From Kushneria phyllosphaerae (lineage in GTDB: Bacteria > Pseudomonadota > Gammaproteobacteria > Pseudomonadales > Halomonadaceae), in the NCBI RefSeq assembly GCF_900312995.1, contig NZ_ONZI01000004.1:558001-622000 (forward strand): DNA of 64,000 nucleotides. Reading direction: 5' to 3'. Every line of letters begins with the position of its first letter. Position 1 is the first letter of the stretch. The notes beneath the pieces are model-generated. The model saw nothing but the letters and a program-made list of their open reading frames with translations, did not search any database and was not told the DNA's origin. The position numbers were made by a program, and so were the translations under genes. Shown here in pieces: positions 8,590-19,611 of this stretch.

Positions 8590-8617
8590 AGTATACGTAT
8601 TTCAGAAAAAACGTCAA
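8590..8617 (-). promoter_or_regulatory. Promoter for the tRNA-Asn pair
   Basis: On the minus strand TTGACG (8617-8612) and TATACT (8595-8590) are separated by 16 bases, ending 22 bases before the first tRNA-Asn. The match to the sigma-70 consensus is strong. Confidence 0.75.
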
Positions 8618-8679
8618 GGCCCTGATAAAGACCCCGGCGTTATTCGCGACAATCATACGACACGAACATTGCCTGTCGC

Positions 8680-8756
8680 TGGTGGCTACGCCCTGATTCG
8701 AACAGGGGACCCCATCATTATGAGTGATGTGCTCTAACCAGCTGAGCTACGTAGCC
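8680..8756 (-). tRNA. tRNA-Met (CAT), elongator, second copy
   Basis: A 77-base tRNA with encoded CCA, identical base for base to the plus-strand tRNA-Met at 3695-3771. Anticodon loop CTCATAA. It heads a minus-strand cluster Met-Asn-Asn. Confidence 0.96.
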
Positions 8757-8770
8757 ATGCGACCGTGCGC

Positions 8771-8799
8771 ATTGTACAGAAGCACCACCGATATGCCAA
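8771..8799 (-). promoter_or_regulatory. Promoter of the minus-strand tRNA-Met
   Basis: TTGGCA (8799-8794) and TACAAT (8776-8771) are 17 bases apart on the minus strand; the tRNA begins 15 bases after the -10 element. Confidence 0.75.
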
Positions 8800-8895
8800 T
8801 CCCTCATGGATTTCCTTCACCCATACTGGGTTATCTGCCCCTGCCCTCGCTTCCCCCACCAAAAGCCTTATTAAATGAGAATACTCACGGTCAAG

Positions 8896-8938
8896 GTCAT
8901 ACAGGTTCATTGTTTATCGGTCATAAGGCCTGTATGAC
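8896..8938. repeat. Inverted repeat upstream of betI
   Basis: GTCATACAGG (8896-8905) and CCTGTATGAC (8929-8938) are perfect 10-base arms around 23 bases. No T-run follows on either strand. A second regulator site for the bet operon is possible. Confidence 0.5.
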
Positions 8939-8961
8939 GCAAACACCAAATACCCCATCCA

Positions 8962-8989
8962 TTTTTATTGATTGATCGTTCAATAAAAA
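8962..8989. promoter_or_regulatory. BetI-type operator
   Basis: TTTTTATTGA (8962-8971) and TCAATAAAAA (8980-8989) are perfect inverted arms. The core ATTGATTGATCGTTCAAT resembles the BetI site known upstream of bet genes (TTGAxxGxTCAA type). It lies about 50 bases before the betI start, which fits choline-relieved autorepression of betIBA. Confidence 0.75.
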
Positions 8990-9040
8990 ATGGCTACCCT
9001 GAATATCAATCACCGTCGTTCACAAAGGGAGAGGCGATCA

Positions 9041-9637
9041 GTGCCCAAGATAGGTATGGAGCCCATTCGTCGACAGCAACTGATTGACGCCACCATGGCC
9101 ACAATCGATGAAGCAGGTCTGGCCGACAGCACCATCATGCAGATCTCGCGACGTGCGGGCGTCTCTGCCGGCATTATCAGCCATTATTTTGGCGGCAAGG
9201 ACGGGCTTCTCGAGGCCACCATGCGCCATATTCTTGCCGACCTTGGCGCATCGGTCGCTCGACGGCGCCAGGCATTAAGCAGCAGTGACGCCAAAGCACA
9301 TCTTTATGCGATTGTGGAAGGCAACTTTGATCGCAGCCAGGTCAGCCAGGCGGTCATGAAGACATGGCTGGCCTTCTGGACCACCAGCATGCACAAACCG
9401 GATCTGCAGCGGCTGCAAAGGGTCAATGACCGCCGCCTTTATTCCAACATTACCTATCAGCTTCGAAAGCATCTACCCCCTGAACAGGCCCGCACGGCCG
9501 CGCGCGGGCTGGCAGCGCTGATTGATGGCCTGTGGCTGCGCGGTGCGCTGTCACCCGAGAAATTCGATATTTCAAACGCAGTGTGGCTGGCCTGTCGCTA
9601 CATTGACGAACAGCTTCAGGGCGGTGATACCGCCTGA
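9041..9637 (+). CDS. betI: TetR-family repressor BetI
   Basis: Choline-sensing repressor of the glycine-betaine synthesis genes. [17 protein letters not shown] is the characteristic BetI start, followed by a TetR helix-turn-helix (about residues 30-52, [19 protein letters not shown]) and a ligand domain. I chose the GTG at 9041 because AGGGAGAGG lies 6 bases upstream and the 198-residue product then aligns with the family start; the frame extends to an ATG at 8990 with no ribosome-binding site. It is the first gene of betIBA. Confidence 0.95.
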   Translation: MPKIGMEPIRRQQLIDATMATIDEAGLADSTIMQISRRAGVSAGIISHYFGGKDGLLEATMRHILADLGASVARRRQALSSSDAKAHLYAIVEGNFDRSQVSQAVMKTWLAFWTTSMHKPDLQRLQRVNDRRLYSNITYQLRKHLPPEQARTAARGLAALIDGLWLRGALSPEKFDISNAVWLACRYIDEQLQGGDTA

Positions 9638-9687
9638 CGTCATATGCACTTTTGACACTTCAAATTCATGTTTATCCAGGAGGCCCC

Positions 9688-11157
9688 ATGGCCGTTTTCG
9701 ACACCCAACAGCTCTATATTGACGGCAAACGCGTTGATGCGACCTCTGGCGAAACCTTTCAGTCCATTAACCCCTACAACGGCGACGTACTGGCCGAGGT
9801 TCAACAGGCTTCTCAAAACGACGTCGATCGAGCCGTTGAATCGGCACGCCGCGGCCAGAAGGTGTGGGCTGCGATGACAGGCGTTGAGCGCTCACGCATT
9901 CTCAATCGCGCCGTTGCCCTGCTGCGCGAAAGAAACGACGAGATCGCTCGCATTGAATCGATGGACACCGGCAAACCGCTGAGCGAGACCACCGCCGTGG
10001 ATATCGTGACCGGTGCCGATCAGCTCGAGTATTACGCCGGTCTTGCCGCCGCCGTTGAGGGTGAGCAGATTCCCATTCGTGCTGACTCCTTTGCCTATAC
10101 CCGGCGTGAACCGCTCGGAGTATGTGCCGGCATCGGCGCCTGGAACTATCCGATCCAGATCGCCTGCTGGAAATCGGCACCGGCACTGGCCACCGGCAAC
10201 GCCATGATTTTAAAGCCCAGTGAAGTCACCCCGCTGACCACGCTGATGCTGGCTGAAATTTTCACCGAGGCCGGCCTGCCCGACGGTGTCTTCAACGTGG
10301 TGCAGGGCGATGGCCGTGTCGGGGCGATGCTGACCGAGCATGTCGGTATCGACAAGATCTCCTTTACCGGTGAGGTGAGTACCGGCAAAAAGGTCATGTC
10401 ATCTTCGGCGTCCTCTTCACTAAAGGAAGTCACCATGGAGCTGGGCGGCAAGTCTCCCCTGCTCGTCTTTGCCGATGCCGATCTTGATCGCGCAGCCGAC
10501 GGCGCCATGATGGCCAACTTCTATTCCACCGGTCAGGTGTGCACCAACGGTACGCGCGTGTTTGTCGAACGCTCGGTCAAGGAAGCCTTCGAAGCCAGGC
10601 TGCTTGAGCGTGTCGAGCGTGTGAAAGCCGGCGACCCCATGGACCCGACGACCAATTTCGGTCCGCTGGTCAGTTTCGAGCACATGGAAAAGGTCTGCGA
10701 ATATCTGGACGCCGGCAAAAAGGATGGCGCCCGGTTACTGACAGGCGGCGACCGCATGCTGGAAAGCGAATTCGGCAAGGGTGCCTTTGTGGCCCCCACC
10801 ATCTTTACCGACTGCCATGACGACATGCGCATCGTGAAAGAAGAGATTTTCGGACCGGTCATGTCGATTCTGGCCTTTGACGATGAAGAAGAGGCCATAC
10901 GTCGCGCCAACGACACGCAGTACGGCCTGGCCGCCGGCGTGTTCACCGAAGGTCTCAACCGCGCGCATCGAGTGGTACATCAGCTCGAAGCCGGTATCTG
11001 CTGGGTCAACACCTGGGGCGATAGCCCGGCTCAAATGCCCGTCGGCGGCTACAAGCAATCCGGCGTTGGCCGTGAAAACGGTCTTTTGACGCTGGCGCAC
11101 TACACGAAGGTCAAATCAATCCAGATCGAGATGGGACCCTTTGAATCCGCGTTCTGA
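9688..11157 (+). CDS. betB: Betaine aldehyde dehydrogenase
   Basis: NAD(P)-dependent oxidation of betaine aldehyde to glycine betaine, the second step from choline. The 489-residue length equals that of the family. The catalytic Cys is C285 (TGQVCTNGT) and the general-base Glu is E251 (MELGGKS), matching C286/E252 of the Pseudomonas enzyme. The ATG at 9688 follows AGGAGG by 4 bases; an upstream in-frame start at 9652 lacks a site. It lies 50 bases after betI. Confidence 0.97.
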   Translation: MAVFDTQQLYIDGKRVDATSGETFQSINPYNGDVLAEVQQASQNDVDRAVESARRGQKVWAAMTGVERSRILNRAVALLRERNDEIARIESMDTGKPLSETTAVDIVTGADQLEYYAGLAAAVEGEQIPIRADSFAYTRREPLGVCAGIGAWNYPIQIACWKSAPALATGNAMILKPSEVTPLTTLMLAEIFTEAGLPDGVFNVVQGDGRVGAMLTEHVGIDKISFTGEVSTGKKVMSSSASSSLKEVTMELGGKSPLLVFADADLDRAADGAMMANFYSTGQVCTNGTRVFVERSVKEAFEARLLERVERVKAGDPMDPTTNFGPLVSFEHMEKVCEYLDAGKKDGARLLTGGDRMLESEFGKGAFVAPTIFTDCHDDMRIVKEEIFGPVMSILAFDDEEEAIRRANDTQYGLAAGVFTEGLNRAHRVVHQLEAGICWVNTWGDSPAQMPVGGYKQSGVGRENGLLTLAHYTKVKSIQIEMGPFESAF

Positions 11158-11244
11158 TGGCGGCGGCTTCCCGTTTTGACAGGGCAGGCCTCCATGAGGC
11201 CTGCCACTTTCGATCAACTGCCCATGGCACACCGGGAGGGCTTT

Positions 11245-12948
11245 ATGGCTCACACTCGCGAATATGACTACATCATTATCGGGGCCGGTTCAGCCGGTAA
11301 CGTCCTGGCGGCGCGCCTGACCGAAGATGACGACGTGACGGTCCTGCTGCTGGAAGCCGGCGGCCCGGACTATCGTCTGGACTTTCGGACCCAGATGCCA
11401 GCGGCACTGGCCTATCCGCTACAGGGCAAACAGTACAACTGGGCGTTTGAGACCGACCCCGAGCCCTTCATGAACAACCGTCGCATGGAGTGTGGGCGCG
11501 GCAAGGGTCTGGGCGGTTCATCGCTGATCAATGGCATGTGCTATATCCGCGGCAATGCCATGGACCTGGAAGGCTGGGCCGAGCAGCCCGGTCTTGATGA
11601 CTGGACCTACGCCAACTGCCTGCCCTACTACAAAAAGGCCGAAACCCGGGATATCGGCGGCAATGACTATCACGGCGATCACGGGCCGGTTCATGTGGCC
11701 ACCCCAAAACCGACCACCAATCCGGTCAATCGAGCCTTCATCGAAGCCGGCAAGCAGGCAGGCTACGGGGAAACCGACGATCTCAACGGCTACAAGCAGG
11801 AAGGCTTCGGCCCGATGGATCGCACCACCACGCCCAACGGTCGACGCTCCTCGACGGCCCGCGGCTATCTGGATATCGCTCGTCATCGCAGCAACCTGAC
11901 CATCGAAACGCGCGCGATGACCGATCGCATTCTGTTCGAGGGCAAAAAGGCCACAGGCGTTGCCTACTCGCGAAAGGGGCAAGACGAGCAGGTGCATGCC
12001 CATCGTGAAGTGCTGTTGTGTGCAGGCGCCATCGCGTCACCGGCCATCCTGCAGCGCTCTGGGGTCGGTGACCCCGACTGGCTTGAAGAGATGAGCATCG
12101 ATGTGGTGCATGCGCTGCCAGGGGTGGGTAAAAATCTGCAGGACCACCTGGAGATGTACATTCAGTACGAGTGCAAGCAGCCCATTACGCTTTATTCGGC
12201 GCTGAAGTGGTACAACCAGCCCAAAATCGGCGCGCAGTGGCTGTTCCAGGGCAAGGGCATCGGGGCCAGCAACCAGTTCGAAGCCGGTGGTTTCATTCGT
12301 ACCGATGAAGGGGAATCCTGGCCTAACCTGCAGTATCACTTTTTGCCGTGTGCCATCAGCTACAACGGCAAGAGTGCCGTGCAGGCGCATGGCTTTCAGG
12401 CCCACGTGGGGTCCATGCGTTCAAAAAGCCGCGGCCGGATCAAAATCAAATCGCGCAACCCGATTGAGGCGCCCAGCATTCTCTTTAACTACATGAGTGA
12501 TGAGCGTGACTGGGAAGAGTTTCGCGACGCTATTCGAGTTACTCGGCGCATCATCGAACAGCCGGCCATGGACCCGTATCGCGGCCGTGAAATTGCGCCC
12601 GGCGCGGATGCCCAAAGCGATGAGCAGCTCGATGCCTTCGTGCGCGACCATGCCGAAACGGCTTACCATCCCTGCGGCAGTTGCCGGATGGGCGAAGGCC
12701 CCGAAGCCGTGGTCGACGGTCAAGGCCGTGTCCATGGCATGGAAGGCCTGCGCGTGATTGATGCCTCCCTCATGCCTGTCATCGTGACCGGCAATCTGAA
12801 TGCCACCACCATCATGATGGCGGAGAAACTCTCCGATGCTGTTCGTGGTCGCGAACCGCTGGCGCCCCTGAAGAACGTCACATTTCACACGGCGCAAAAA
12901 GCCAATCAGAACGCACGTGACGCCGAAACAATGAAGGCGCATCCGTAG
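11245..12948 (+). CDS. betA: Choline dehydrogenase
   Basis: FAD-dependent, membrane-associated GMC oxidoreductase that oxidises choline to betaine aldehyde. The dinucleotide motif [10 protein letters not shown] (about residues 13-22), the GMC signature [15 protein letters not shown], and the catalytic His region [11 protein letters not shown] near the C-terminus are present. The start at 11245 is preceded by GGGAGGG; the product of 567 residues is close to known BetA (about 556-561). An upstream in-frame region to 11176 is unlikely to be translated. Confidence 0.96.
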   Translation: MAHTREYDYIIIGAGSAGNVLAARLTEDDDVTVLLLEAGGPDYRLDFRTQMPAALAYPLQGKQYNWAFETDPEPFMNNRRMECGRGKGLGGSSLINGMCYIRGNAMDLEGWAEQPGLDDWTYANCLPYYKKAETRDIGGNDYHGDHGPVHVATPKPTTNPVNRAFIEAGKQAGYGETDDLNGYKQEGFGPMDRTTTPNGRRSSTARGYLDIARHRSNLTIETRAMTDRILFEGKKATGVAYSRKGQDEQVHAHREVLLCAGAIASPAILQRSGVGDPDWLEEMSIDVVHALPGVGKNLQDHLEMYIQYECKQPITLYSALKWYNQPKIGAQWLFQGKGIGASNQFEAGGFIRTDEGESWPNLQYHFLPCAISYNGKSAVQAHGFQAHVGSMRSKSRGRIKIKSRNPIEAPSILFNYMSDERDWEEFRDAIRVTRRIIEQPAMDPYRGREIAPGADAQSDEQLDAFVRDHAETAYHPCGSCRMGEGPEAVVDGQGRVHGMEGLRVIDASLMPVIVTGNLNATTIMMAEKLSDAVRGREPLAPLKNVTFHTAQKANQNARDAETMKAHP

Positions 12949-12968
12949 TCTAGAGTTGGCCTGCCAAT

Positions 12969-12998
12969 AAAAACACCGGGCATGAGCCCGGTGTTTTT
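12969..12998. terminator. Bidirectional terminator between betA and edd
   Basis: AAAAACACCGGGC (12969-12981) and GCCCGGTGTTTTT (12986-12998) around ATGA form a perfect stem with A and T tracts, ending betA on the plus and edd on the minus strand. Confidence 0.93.
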
Positions 12999-13015
12999 CA
13001 TCCCTGGCCACTGGC

Positions 13016-14887
13016 TCAGAGCGGAGAGTGTGCCCTTTCAGCAGGCGAGACCGCCGTTATTTCGGCCGCTTCGAAGCCGCCAAAGGTGCTGGCCCCCTCC
13101 TCGGCGCTGCCAACAAGCTGACGCATACCGGCAAACATCTCGCGTCCCATACCATGATGATACTGCTCGAGATCGGCCCGGGCACACGGCCTTGCGGCAA
13201 ATTCCTCGGCATCGATGAGCACCTCAAGGTGTCCGTCAATCGAATCGAGTCGCACCATATCACCATCACGCAGGCGTGACAGCGGCCCGCCGTCGAGCGC
13301 CTCTGGCGTCATGTGAATCGCGGCAGGTACCTTACCGGACGCGCCTGACATGCGCCCATCGGTGACCAGCGCGACCCGAAAGCCTCGATCCAGCAGCGAG
13401 CCCAAATAGGGTGTGAGCTTGTGAAGCTCCGGCATGCCGTTGGCGCGCGGCCCCTGAAACCGCACCACGGCAATGAAGTCACGCTCGAGCTCGCCGTTGT
13501 TGAAGGCCGTCTTGAGCGCCTCCTGATCGGCAAATACCCGCACAGGCGCCTCGATGATGCGAAACTCCGGCTTGACCGCCGAGACCTTGATCACGCCACG
13601 CCCAAGGTTGCCATCCAGCACCGTAAGCCCACCCGTGGGCGAAAAGGGATGTGCGACATCAGTCAGCACTTCCGGATCAAGGCTTTCAGCCGGGCCCTCG
13701 CGCCAGACCAGCTCCTCCCCTTCCAGAAAGGGTTCCCGGGTGTAGCTTTGTGCCAGCGTTTTACCCGTGACGGTCCTGATATCACCGTGGAGCAGTTCGC
13801 CCTTGAGCAGCTCACGGATCAGTACGCTCATGCCGCCGGCGGCGTGGAAGTGATTCACATCCGCCTGACCGCTTGGATAGATATGCATCAGACTGGGCAC
13901 TACCGCTGACAGTTCGGCAAAGTCGTCCCAGTTCAGCGTAATGCCGGCCGCGCCGGCCATGGCAATCAGGTGCAGGGTATGGTTGGTCGATCCCCCCGAG
14001 GCCAGAAGCCCTACCAGCGCATTGACGATGGCGCGCGCATCGATCTGCTGCCAGAAGGGAAGATAGCCACCGCCCGGCTCGGAATTCTTGATGGCACGCT
14101 CAGTGGCATGGGCAGTCAGGGCTTCACGCAGGGGCGTATTCGGGTTAACAAACGAGGACCCCGGCAGATGCAGCCCCATGATCTCCATCATCAGCTGATT
14201 GGAGTTGGCCGTGCCGTAAAAGGTACAGGTACCGGGCGCATGGTAGGAGGCCGACTCCGACTCCAGCAGCTCGGCGCGGCCAACCTTGCCTTCGGCAAAC
14301 TTTTGACGAATGCGCGCCTTTTCCTTGTTGGGCAGGCCACTGGGCATCGGACCTGCGGGAACAAAGATTGCTGGCAGATGCCCAAAGCGTGCCGCCGCGA
14401 TGAAAAGACCGGGGATGATCTTGTCGCACACCCCTAAAAAGAGGGCCGCATCGAACATGTTGTGGGAAAGCCCGATGGCGGCGCTCCGGGCGATGCTGTC
14501 GCGCGAAAAGAGCGACAGCTCCATGCCGGGCTGGCCCTGAGTGACCCCGTCACACATGGCCGGCACACCACCGGCCACCTGCGCCGTTGACCCCATGCGA
14601 CGCGCCGCCTGGCGAATGACATCGGGGAATTGCTCAAAGGGCTGGTGGGCCGAAAGCATATCGTTATAGGACGTCACGATGCCCAGGTTGGCGCTGTTGG
14701 TCAGCTTGAGCTGCTGCTTGTCGGAGGCACTGCAGGCCGCAAAGCCATGGGCCAGATTGCCGCAGTCAAGCGCACCACGATGAACACCACGGCGATGCTG
14801 TGCCTGCATGCGGGCTTCATACAGGGCACGACGCGGGGCAGAACGCTCGATGATGCGCTGGGTTACGCGGGTCAGGGTGGTGTGCAT
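13016..14887 (-). CDS. edd: 6-phosphogluconate dehydratase
   Basis: First committed enzyme of the Entner-Doudoroff pathway: dehydrates 6-phosphogluconate to 2-keto-3-deoxy-6-phosphogluconate. It belongs to the IlvD/Edd family of Fe-S dehydratases; the Cys motifs [19 protein letters not shown] and [14 protein letters not shown] supply the cluster. The Met at 14887 has GCGAGG a few bases upstream and gives 623 residues, near the 603 of E. coli Edd. The partner aldolase eda is not in the window, nor are zwf and pgl. A HexR-like box lies 64 bases upstream. Confidence 0.96.
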   Translation of the reverse strand: MHTTLTRVTQRIIERSAPRRALYEARMQAQHRRGVHRGALDCGNLAHGFAACSASDKQQLKLTNSANLGIVTSYNDMLSAHQPFEQFPDVIRQAARRMGSTAQVAGGVPAMCDGVTQGQPGMELSLFSRDSIARSAAIGLSHNMFDAALFLGVCDKIIPGLFIAAARFGHLPAIFVPAGPMPSGLPNKEKARIRQKFAEGKVGRAELLESESASYHAPGTCTFYGTANSNQLMMEIMGLHLPGSSFVNPNTPLREALTAHATERAIKNSEPGGGYLPFWQQIDARAIVNALVGLLASGGSTNHTLHLIAMAGAAGITLNWDDFAELSAVVPSLMHIYPSGQADVNHFHAAGGMSVLIRELLKGELLHGDIRTVTGKTLAQSYTREPFLEGEELVWREGPAESLDPEVLTDVAHPFSPTGGLTVLDGNLGRGVIKVSAVKPEFRIIEAPVRVFADQEALKTAFNNGELERDFIAVVRFQGPRANGMPELHKLTPYLGSLLDRGFRVALVTDGRMSGASGKVPAAIHMTPEALDGGPLSRLRDGDMVRLDSIDGHLEVLIDAEEFAARPCARADLEQYHHGMGREMFAGMRQLVGSAEEGASTFGGFEAAEITAVSPAERAHSPL

Positions 14888-15208
14888 GAAAACCTCGCCT
14901 GTCACGGTCTCAAGTGGGAATGGATTAGTTTATCCGAATTGTCTCGTCTTTGTAGTTAAACTACCTTTGTCGTCCGCTACAATACCCGGTCTGCATTACG
15001 CCTTTTCAGGCCAAAGGCCTCAACGATACGATAGAATGCCGTCTTCGGGCGCAAAGAATGTCATTCCACAGGGTGTTGGCAATTTCTCACATGACACCCG
15101 GTATCGCCCTGATCATTCATGACAACATTACCCTGACACTATCCGCCGACCGGCGCTCATTTGGCGCCTGCCGTGGGAAAACAACAGCCTGACAACGGAA
15201 GTGGACGC
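14888..15208. other. Divergent edd / RND-pump intergenic region
   Basis: About 320 bases without a gene. It holds the HexR-like palindrome at 14951-14965 nearest edd. On the pump side I see no clear promoter pair. Confidence 0.6.
14951..14965. promoter_or_regulatory. HexR-type operator
   Basis: TGTAGTTAAACTACC contains the 13-base palindrome GTAGTTAAACTAC. HexR, the KDPG-responsive regulator of central sugar metabolism in gammaproteobacteria, binds TGTARTxAAATTACA-like sites upstream of edd and zwf. Position and sequence agree; hexR itself is outside the window. Confidence 0.7.
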
Positions 15209-16477
15209 ATGCCTCACCCTTCAACGCACCGTGTATCCGTCAAGCGCGTGCTTTTCTGGACCCTGCTGGTTCTGATCGGTCTGATCGCCCTGTGGTGGTT
15301 TTTCCTGCGCGACACACCGGACAGTGATGACAAGACCGAATCAGGTGCGTCCATGCCACGGGCTGCCGTGGCGGCGGTCGCCGCACAGCAGGGAGACTTT
15401 CCGGTCACTCTGAACGCGCTGGGCACCGTGCGCTCGCTTTCAAGCATTGAGGTTCGCCCGCGGGTTGAGGGCGAGCTGGTCTCGGTAGACTTCAGGGAAG
15501 GCCAAAGCGTTGAAAAGGATCAGGTGCTGGCGCATATCGATGATCGCACCTATCAGGCGCAGCTGGCCCAGGCCAATGCCGAACTGACCCAGAATCAGGC
15601 ACAGCTGGCCACGGCGCGTGAGGACCTGAAACGCTACGAGAATCTCGCCCGCGCCAATAATGTCTCGCGCCAGGATGTCGAGACACAGCGCCAGCTGGTG
15701 CGTCAGTATCAGGGGGCCGTGGAGGCCTCGCGCGCCAGCGTGCAGGACGCGCGGGTTCAGCTGGACTACACCACGGTTCGTGCCCCGGCCGCCGGCATCA
15801 TTGGCCTGCGCAACGTTGACCCGGGCAATATCGTCTCGACCGGGGATGATGACCCCATCGCCATGCTGACCTCGCTCAACCCCATTTCGGTGGTGTTTTC
15901 CCTGCCCGGCCAATACCTCTCCCGGGTTCGCAACAGCATGCAGCAGGGCCCCATGATGGTCAGTGTCATGAATGACAGTGCGACCGACACGATCACCAGA
16001 GGCGAGCTGACCAGCATCGATAGCGCCATCAATACCGATACCGGCACGGTACGGCTGCGCGCGCGGCTGAACAACGACGACGAGCAGCTTTTCCCCAACG
16101 CCTTTGTCAACGTGGAGCTCACCCTCGCCACGCTGGAAAACGTGGTGATTGTTCCCGAAACCGCCATTCAGAACAGTGAATCCGGTAACCATGTCTATGT
16201 GGTGGATGACAAAAATACCGTGCACCAGCGCAGCGTTACCGTGGGGGCCAGTGATGACCTGCATGCCGTGATCGACTCGGGACTCAAGGTCGGCGACCGC
16301 GTCGTGGTGGATGGCGTGGATCGACTGCGCGATGGCGCCATCGTCAATGTGGTCAGCAACCATCTGCCGGGCGAAAGCGATGCCGGCGACGAGACACCAC
16401 CGGCAGGAGAATCCACCAACGAAGGTCAGTTAAAGGCCACTGACGCGCCCGAAGACAAGGGTGATCGATCGTCATGA
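15209..16477 (+). CDS. mdtA: RND efflux periplasmic adaptor (MdtA type)
   Basis: Membrane-fusion protein that links the inner-membrane pump to an outer-membrane channel. An N-terminal anchor (about residues 11-32) precedes the lipoyl/barrel-sandwich domain, a coiled-coil hairpin (about residues 120-180, [23 protein letters not shown]) and a beta-barrel. [18 protein letters not shown] and [19 protein letters not shown] are typical of MdtA/MexA. The start at 15209 gives 422 residues. It overlaps the next gene by 4 bases, so the three genes form an operon. Confidence 0.92.
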   Translation: MPHPSTHRVSVKRVLFWTLLVLIGLIALWWFFLRDTPDSDDKTESGASMPRAAVAAVAAQQGDFPVTLNALGTVRSLSSIEVRPRVEGELVSVDFREGQSVEKDQVLAHIDDRTYQAQLAQANAELTQNQAQLATAREDLKRYENLARANNVSRQDVETQRQLVRQYQGAVEASRASVQDARVQLDYTTVRAPAAGIIGLRNVDPGNIVSTGDDDPIAMLTSLNPISVVFSLPGQYLSRVRNSMQQGPMMVSVMNDSATDTITRGELTSIDSAINTDTGTVRLRARLNNDDEQLFPNAFVNVELTLATLENVVIVPETAIQNSESGNHVYVVDDKNTVHQRSVTVGASDDLHAVIDSGLKVGDRVVVDGVDRLRDGAIVNVVSNHLPGESDAGDETPPAGESTNEGQLKATDAPEDKGDRSS

Positions 16478-19400
16478 ACCCGTCGCGTCTTTTTATTGTT
16501 CGACCGGTTGCGACATCGCTGATCATGCTGGCCATTCTGCTGGCCGGCGTCATGGCCTACCGGCTGCTGCCGGTGGCCTCCCTGCCGGAGGTGGATTACC
16601 CCACCATCCAGGTCACGACGCTTTACCCCGGGGCCAGCCCCGAGATCATGCTCTCCAATGTCACCTCGCCGCTGGAGGATCAGCTCGGCCAGATCTCCGG
16701 TCTTGAGGACATGCGCTCTACCAGTACCGGTGGCGCCTCGCTGGTGACCCTGCGCTTTGGCCTCGACAGTGATCTGGGCGTGGCCGAGCAGGATGTTCAG
16801 GCCGCCCTCAATCAGGCCAGCAACCTGCTGCCCGATGATCTGCCCATGCCGCCCAGCTACAGCAAGGTCAACCCGGCGGATGCACCGGTCATGACTCTGG
16901 CGGTGCGCTCGAACAATCTGCCGCTGACGCGCGTTTATGACCTGGTGGATACCCGCCTGGTGCAGCGGCTTTCGCAGATCAGCGGGGTCGGGCTGGTCTC
17001 ATTGTCGGGCGGCCATGAACCTGCCATTCGTATCGACGGCGATGCCCGTAAAATGGCGGCACATGGTCTGGATATGGAGGCCGTGCGCAACGCCATTGCT
17101 GCGGCCAACGTCAACCAGCCCAAGGGGACGTTGTACGGCCCCTATCGGGCGCTGACGATCGATGCCAACGATCAGCTGACCTCTGCCGATCAGTACCGTG
17201 ACCTGATCGTCAAATATGACAACGACATGCCGCTGCGCCTTCGCGATATCGCCAATGTGCACGAGGGATCGGAAAATGCCTGGCTGACCGCCTGGGCCGA
17301 CCATGAACCGGCGCTGATCATCAGCGTTCAGCGCCAGCCCGGCGCCAATGTCACCAGCGTGGTCGATGACATCCACCGCCAGCTGCCCGAGCTGCAGGCG
17401 AGCCTGCCTGACAGCGTGGATATTTCGGTGCTCAGCGACCGCACCCAGACCATTCGCGCCTCGGTCGAGGATACCCAGTTCGAGCTGGTGCTGGCCGTGG
17501 GGCTGGTCATCCTCATCACCTTTTTGTTTCTGCGCAATATTCCGGCCACCATCATTCCGAGTCTGGCCGTGCCCATGTCGCTGATCGGCACCTTTGGCGT
17601 CATGTATTTGGCAGGCTTCAGCCTTAATAACCTCACCCTGATGGCGCTGACGATTGCGACCGGCTTTGTCATCGACGATGCCATCGTGGTGCTGGAAAAC
17701 ATCATTCGCTATCTGGAAAAGGGCGAAACACCCATAAATGCGGCGCTCAAGGGCGCCAAACAGATCTTTTTCACCATTATTTCGCTGACCGTCTCGCTGG
17801 TGGCGGTGCTGATTCCGCTGCTGTTCATGCAGGATGTGGTGGGGCGTCTGTTCCGCGAGTTTGCCATCACACTGGCCGTCGCCATCGTGATTTCAGCGTT
17901 CATTTCCCTGACGCTGACCCCGATGCTGTGCGCCAAAATGCTCAAGACACGAGCGCCGAAAGACGGCGCCGACCAGGAAGATGAGGCCCGGACGCATGCC
18001 GAAAGCTACGCCGGTCTTTTTGGACGACTATTGCGCCTTTACGACCGTGGGCTTCAATGGGTGCTAAGCCATCAGCGTCTGACGCTTGCCGTGGCCGTGA
18101 TCACCTTTGCCGTCACGGCACTGTTGTATCTGGCCATCCCCAAGGGGCTCTTTCCCCAGCAGGATACCGGTGCCATTCGCGGCATCAGCGAAGCCGATCA
18201 GTCCATTTCCTTTGACGCGATGGCCGAGCATCAAAAGGCCCTGGCGGACATCATCCTCAAGGACCCGGCAGTGGAAAGTCTCTCCTCGACCATCGGCGTC
18301 AACGAGGACAACAGCACGCTCAACACCGGTCGATTTCAGATCAATCTCAAACCGCTGGCCGACAGGGACGGCGCTCAGGAGGTCATCAAGCGACTTGGCG
18401 AGAAAAGTCGCGCCGTGGCCGGCATGCGGCTTTATCTGCAGCCGCTACAGGACCTGACGCTGGATGACAACGTCAGTCGCTATCAGTACCAGATGTCGGT
18501 GACCAACAACGATGCCGAGCGGTTGTCACATGATGTGGACGCCCTGATTCAGCGCGTTCGCCAGTCACCGGCCATTTCCGGAGTGGCCTCGGATCTGCAG
18601 GGCCGTGGTCTGCAGCTGTATCTCGACATTGATCGCGATCGCGCCAGCCGGCTGGGCATCAGCGTCAGTGATATCGATGCCACACTCTATAACGCCTTTG
18701 GTCAGCGGCTGATCTCGACCATCTTTACCCAGTCCAATCAGTATCGGGTGGTGATGAACGTCGATGATGAGCAGCAGCGTGGCCCCTCGGCGCTGGACCG
18801 CCTCTATCTCGAGGCCGACAGCGGTGACATGGTGCCGCTGACGTCACTGGTCAGTGTCGAACAGCGCTATACCAGCCTTTCGATGTCGCGACAAAACCGT
18901 ATTGCCGCCGCCAACGTCTCCTTTGACGTGGCGCCTGGCTACTCACTGTCAGAGGCCTTTGATGCCATCGACGAGGCCAGCCATCAGGCAGATCTTGACC
19001 GGGATACGCAGCTGGCCTATCAGGGCGCCGCACTCGGATTTGCCGGCTCCACGGCCAATACGCTGCTGCTGATTCTGGCCGCTGTGGTGGTGATGTATAT
19101 CGTGCTGGGCGTGCTCTATGAGAGCTATATCCATCCGCTGACGATTCTCTCCACCCTGCCATCCGCGGCCATCGGCGCGCTGCTGGCGCTGATGGTCACC
19201 GGCAACGATCTGGGCATGGTGGGCATCATCGGTATCATCCTGCTGATCGGTATCGTCAAGAAAAACGCCATCATGATGATCGACTTTGCCCTCGACGGTC
19301 AGCGCCGTCAGGGGCTTGATCCCCATGAGGCGATCTATCAGGCCGCCCTGTTGCGCTTTCGCCCCATCATGATGACCACCTTTGCCGCCCTGTTCGGTGC

Positions 19401-19611
19401 CATTCCCCTGATGCTCTCCAGCGGTTTCGGTTCGGAGCTGCGCCAACCCCTGGGGCTTGCCATGGTGGGTGGGCTGTTGGTCAGTCAGCTGCTGACGCTG
19501 TTTACCACGCCGGTCATCTATCTGTTCTTTGACCGTCTGGCCGGCAGGGTCACTGCCCGCGGCAACGACACGACTGCCAGCGATGACACCGCCGATGGAC
19601 GCACCTCATGA
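16474..19611 (+). CDS. mdtB: RND multidrug efflux transporter, MdtB type
   Basis: Proton-driven inner-membrane pump of the HAE1 class with 12 transmembrane helices and two large periplasmic loops. The 1045-residue length is standard. [25 protein letters not shown] and the signature helix segment ([13 protein letters not shown], about residues 400-412, with the proton-relay Asp pair) mark the family. It pairs with the next gene, as MdtB and MdtC form a heterotrimer in E. coli. Its ATG lies within the stop of mdtA (ATGA). Confidence 0.92.
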   Translation: MNPSRLFIVRPVATSLIMLAILLAGVMAYRLLPVASLPEVDYPTIQVTTLYPGASPEIMLSNVTSPLEDQLGQISGLEDMRSTSTGGASLVTLRFGLDSDLGVAEQDVQAALNQASNLLPDDLPMPPSYSKVNPADAPVMTLAVRSNNLPLTRVYDLVDTRLVQRLSQISGVGLVSLSGGHEPAIRIDGDARKMAAHGLDMEAVRNAIAAANVNQPKGTLYGPYRALTIDANDQLTSADQYRDLIVKYDNDMPLRLRDIANVHEGSENAWLTAWADHEPALIISVQRQPGANVTSVVDDIHRQLPELQASLPDSVDISVLSDRTQTIRASVEDTQFELVLAVGLVILITFLFLRNIPATIIPSLAVPMSLIGTFGVMYLAGFSLNNLTLMALTIATGFVIDDAIVVLENIIRYLEKGETPINAALKGAKQIFFTIISLTVSLVAVLIPLLFMQDVVGRLFREFAITLAVAIVISAFISLTLTPMLCAKMLKTRAPKDGADQEDEARTHAESYAGLFGRLLRLYDRGLQWVLSHQRLTLAVAVITFAVTALLYLAIPKGLFPQQDTGAIRGISEADQSISFDAMAEHQKALADIILKDPAVESLSSTIGVNEDNSTLNTGRFQINLKPLADRDGAQEVIKRLGEKSRAVAGMRLYLQPLQDLTLDDNVSRYQYQMSVTNNDAERLSHDVDALIQRVRQSPAISGVASDLQGRGLQLYLDIDRDRASRLGISVSDIDATLYNAFGQRLISTIFTQSNQYRVVMNVDDEQQRGPSALDRLYLEADSGDMVPLTSLVSVEQRYTSLSMSRQNRIAAANVSFDVAPGYSLSEAFDAIDEASHQADLDRDTQLAYQGAALGFAGSTANTLLLILAAVVVMYIVLGVLYESYIHPLTILSTLPSAAIGALLALMVTGNDLGMVGIIGIILLIGIVKKNAIMMIDFALDGQRRQGLDPHEAIYQAALLRFRPIMMTTFAALFGAIPLMLSSGFGSELRQPLGLAMVGGLLVSQLLTLFTTPVIYLFFDRLAGRVTARGNDTTASDDTADGRTS

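Noticed and set aside
15440..16363. Minus-strand frame opposite mdtA (307 aa)
   Set aside because: Antisense shadow of a real gene with His/Gln-rich composition typical of shadows.
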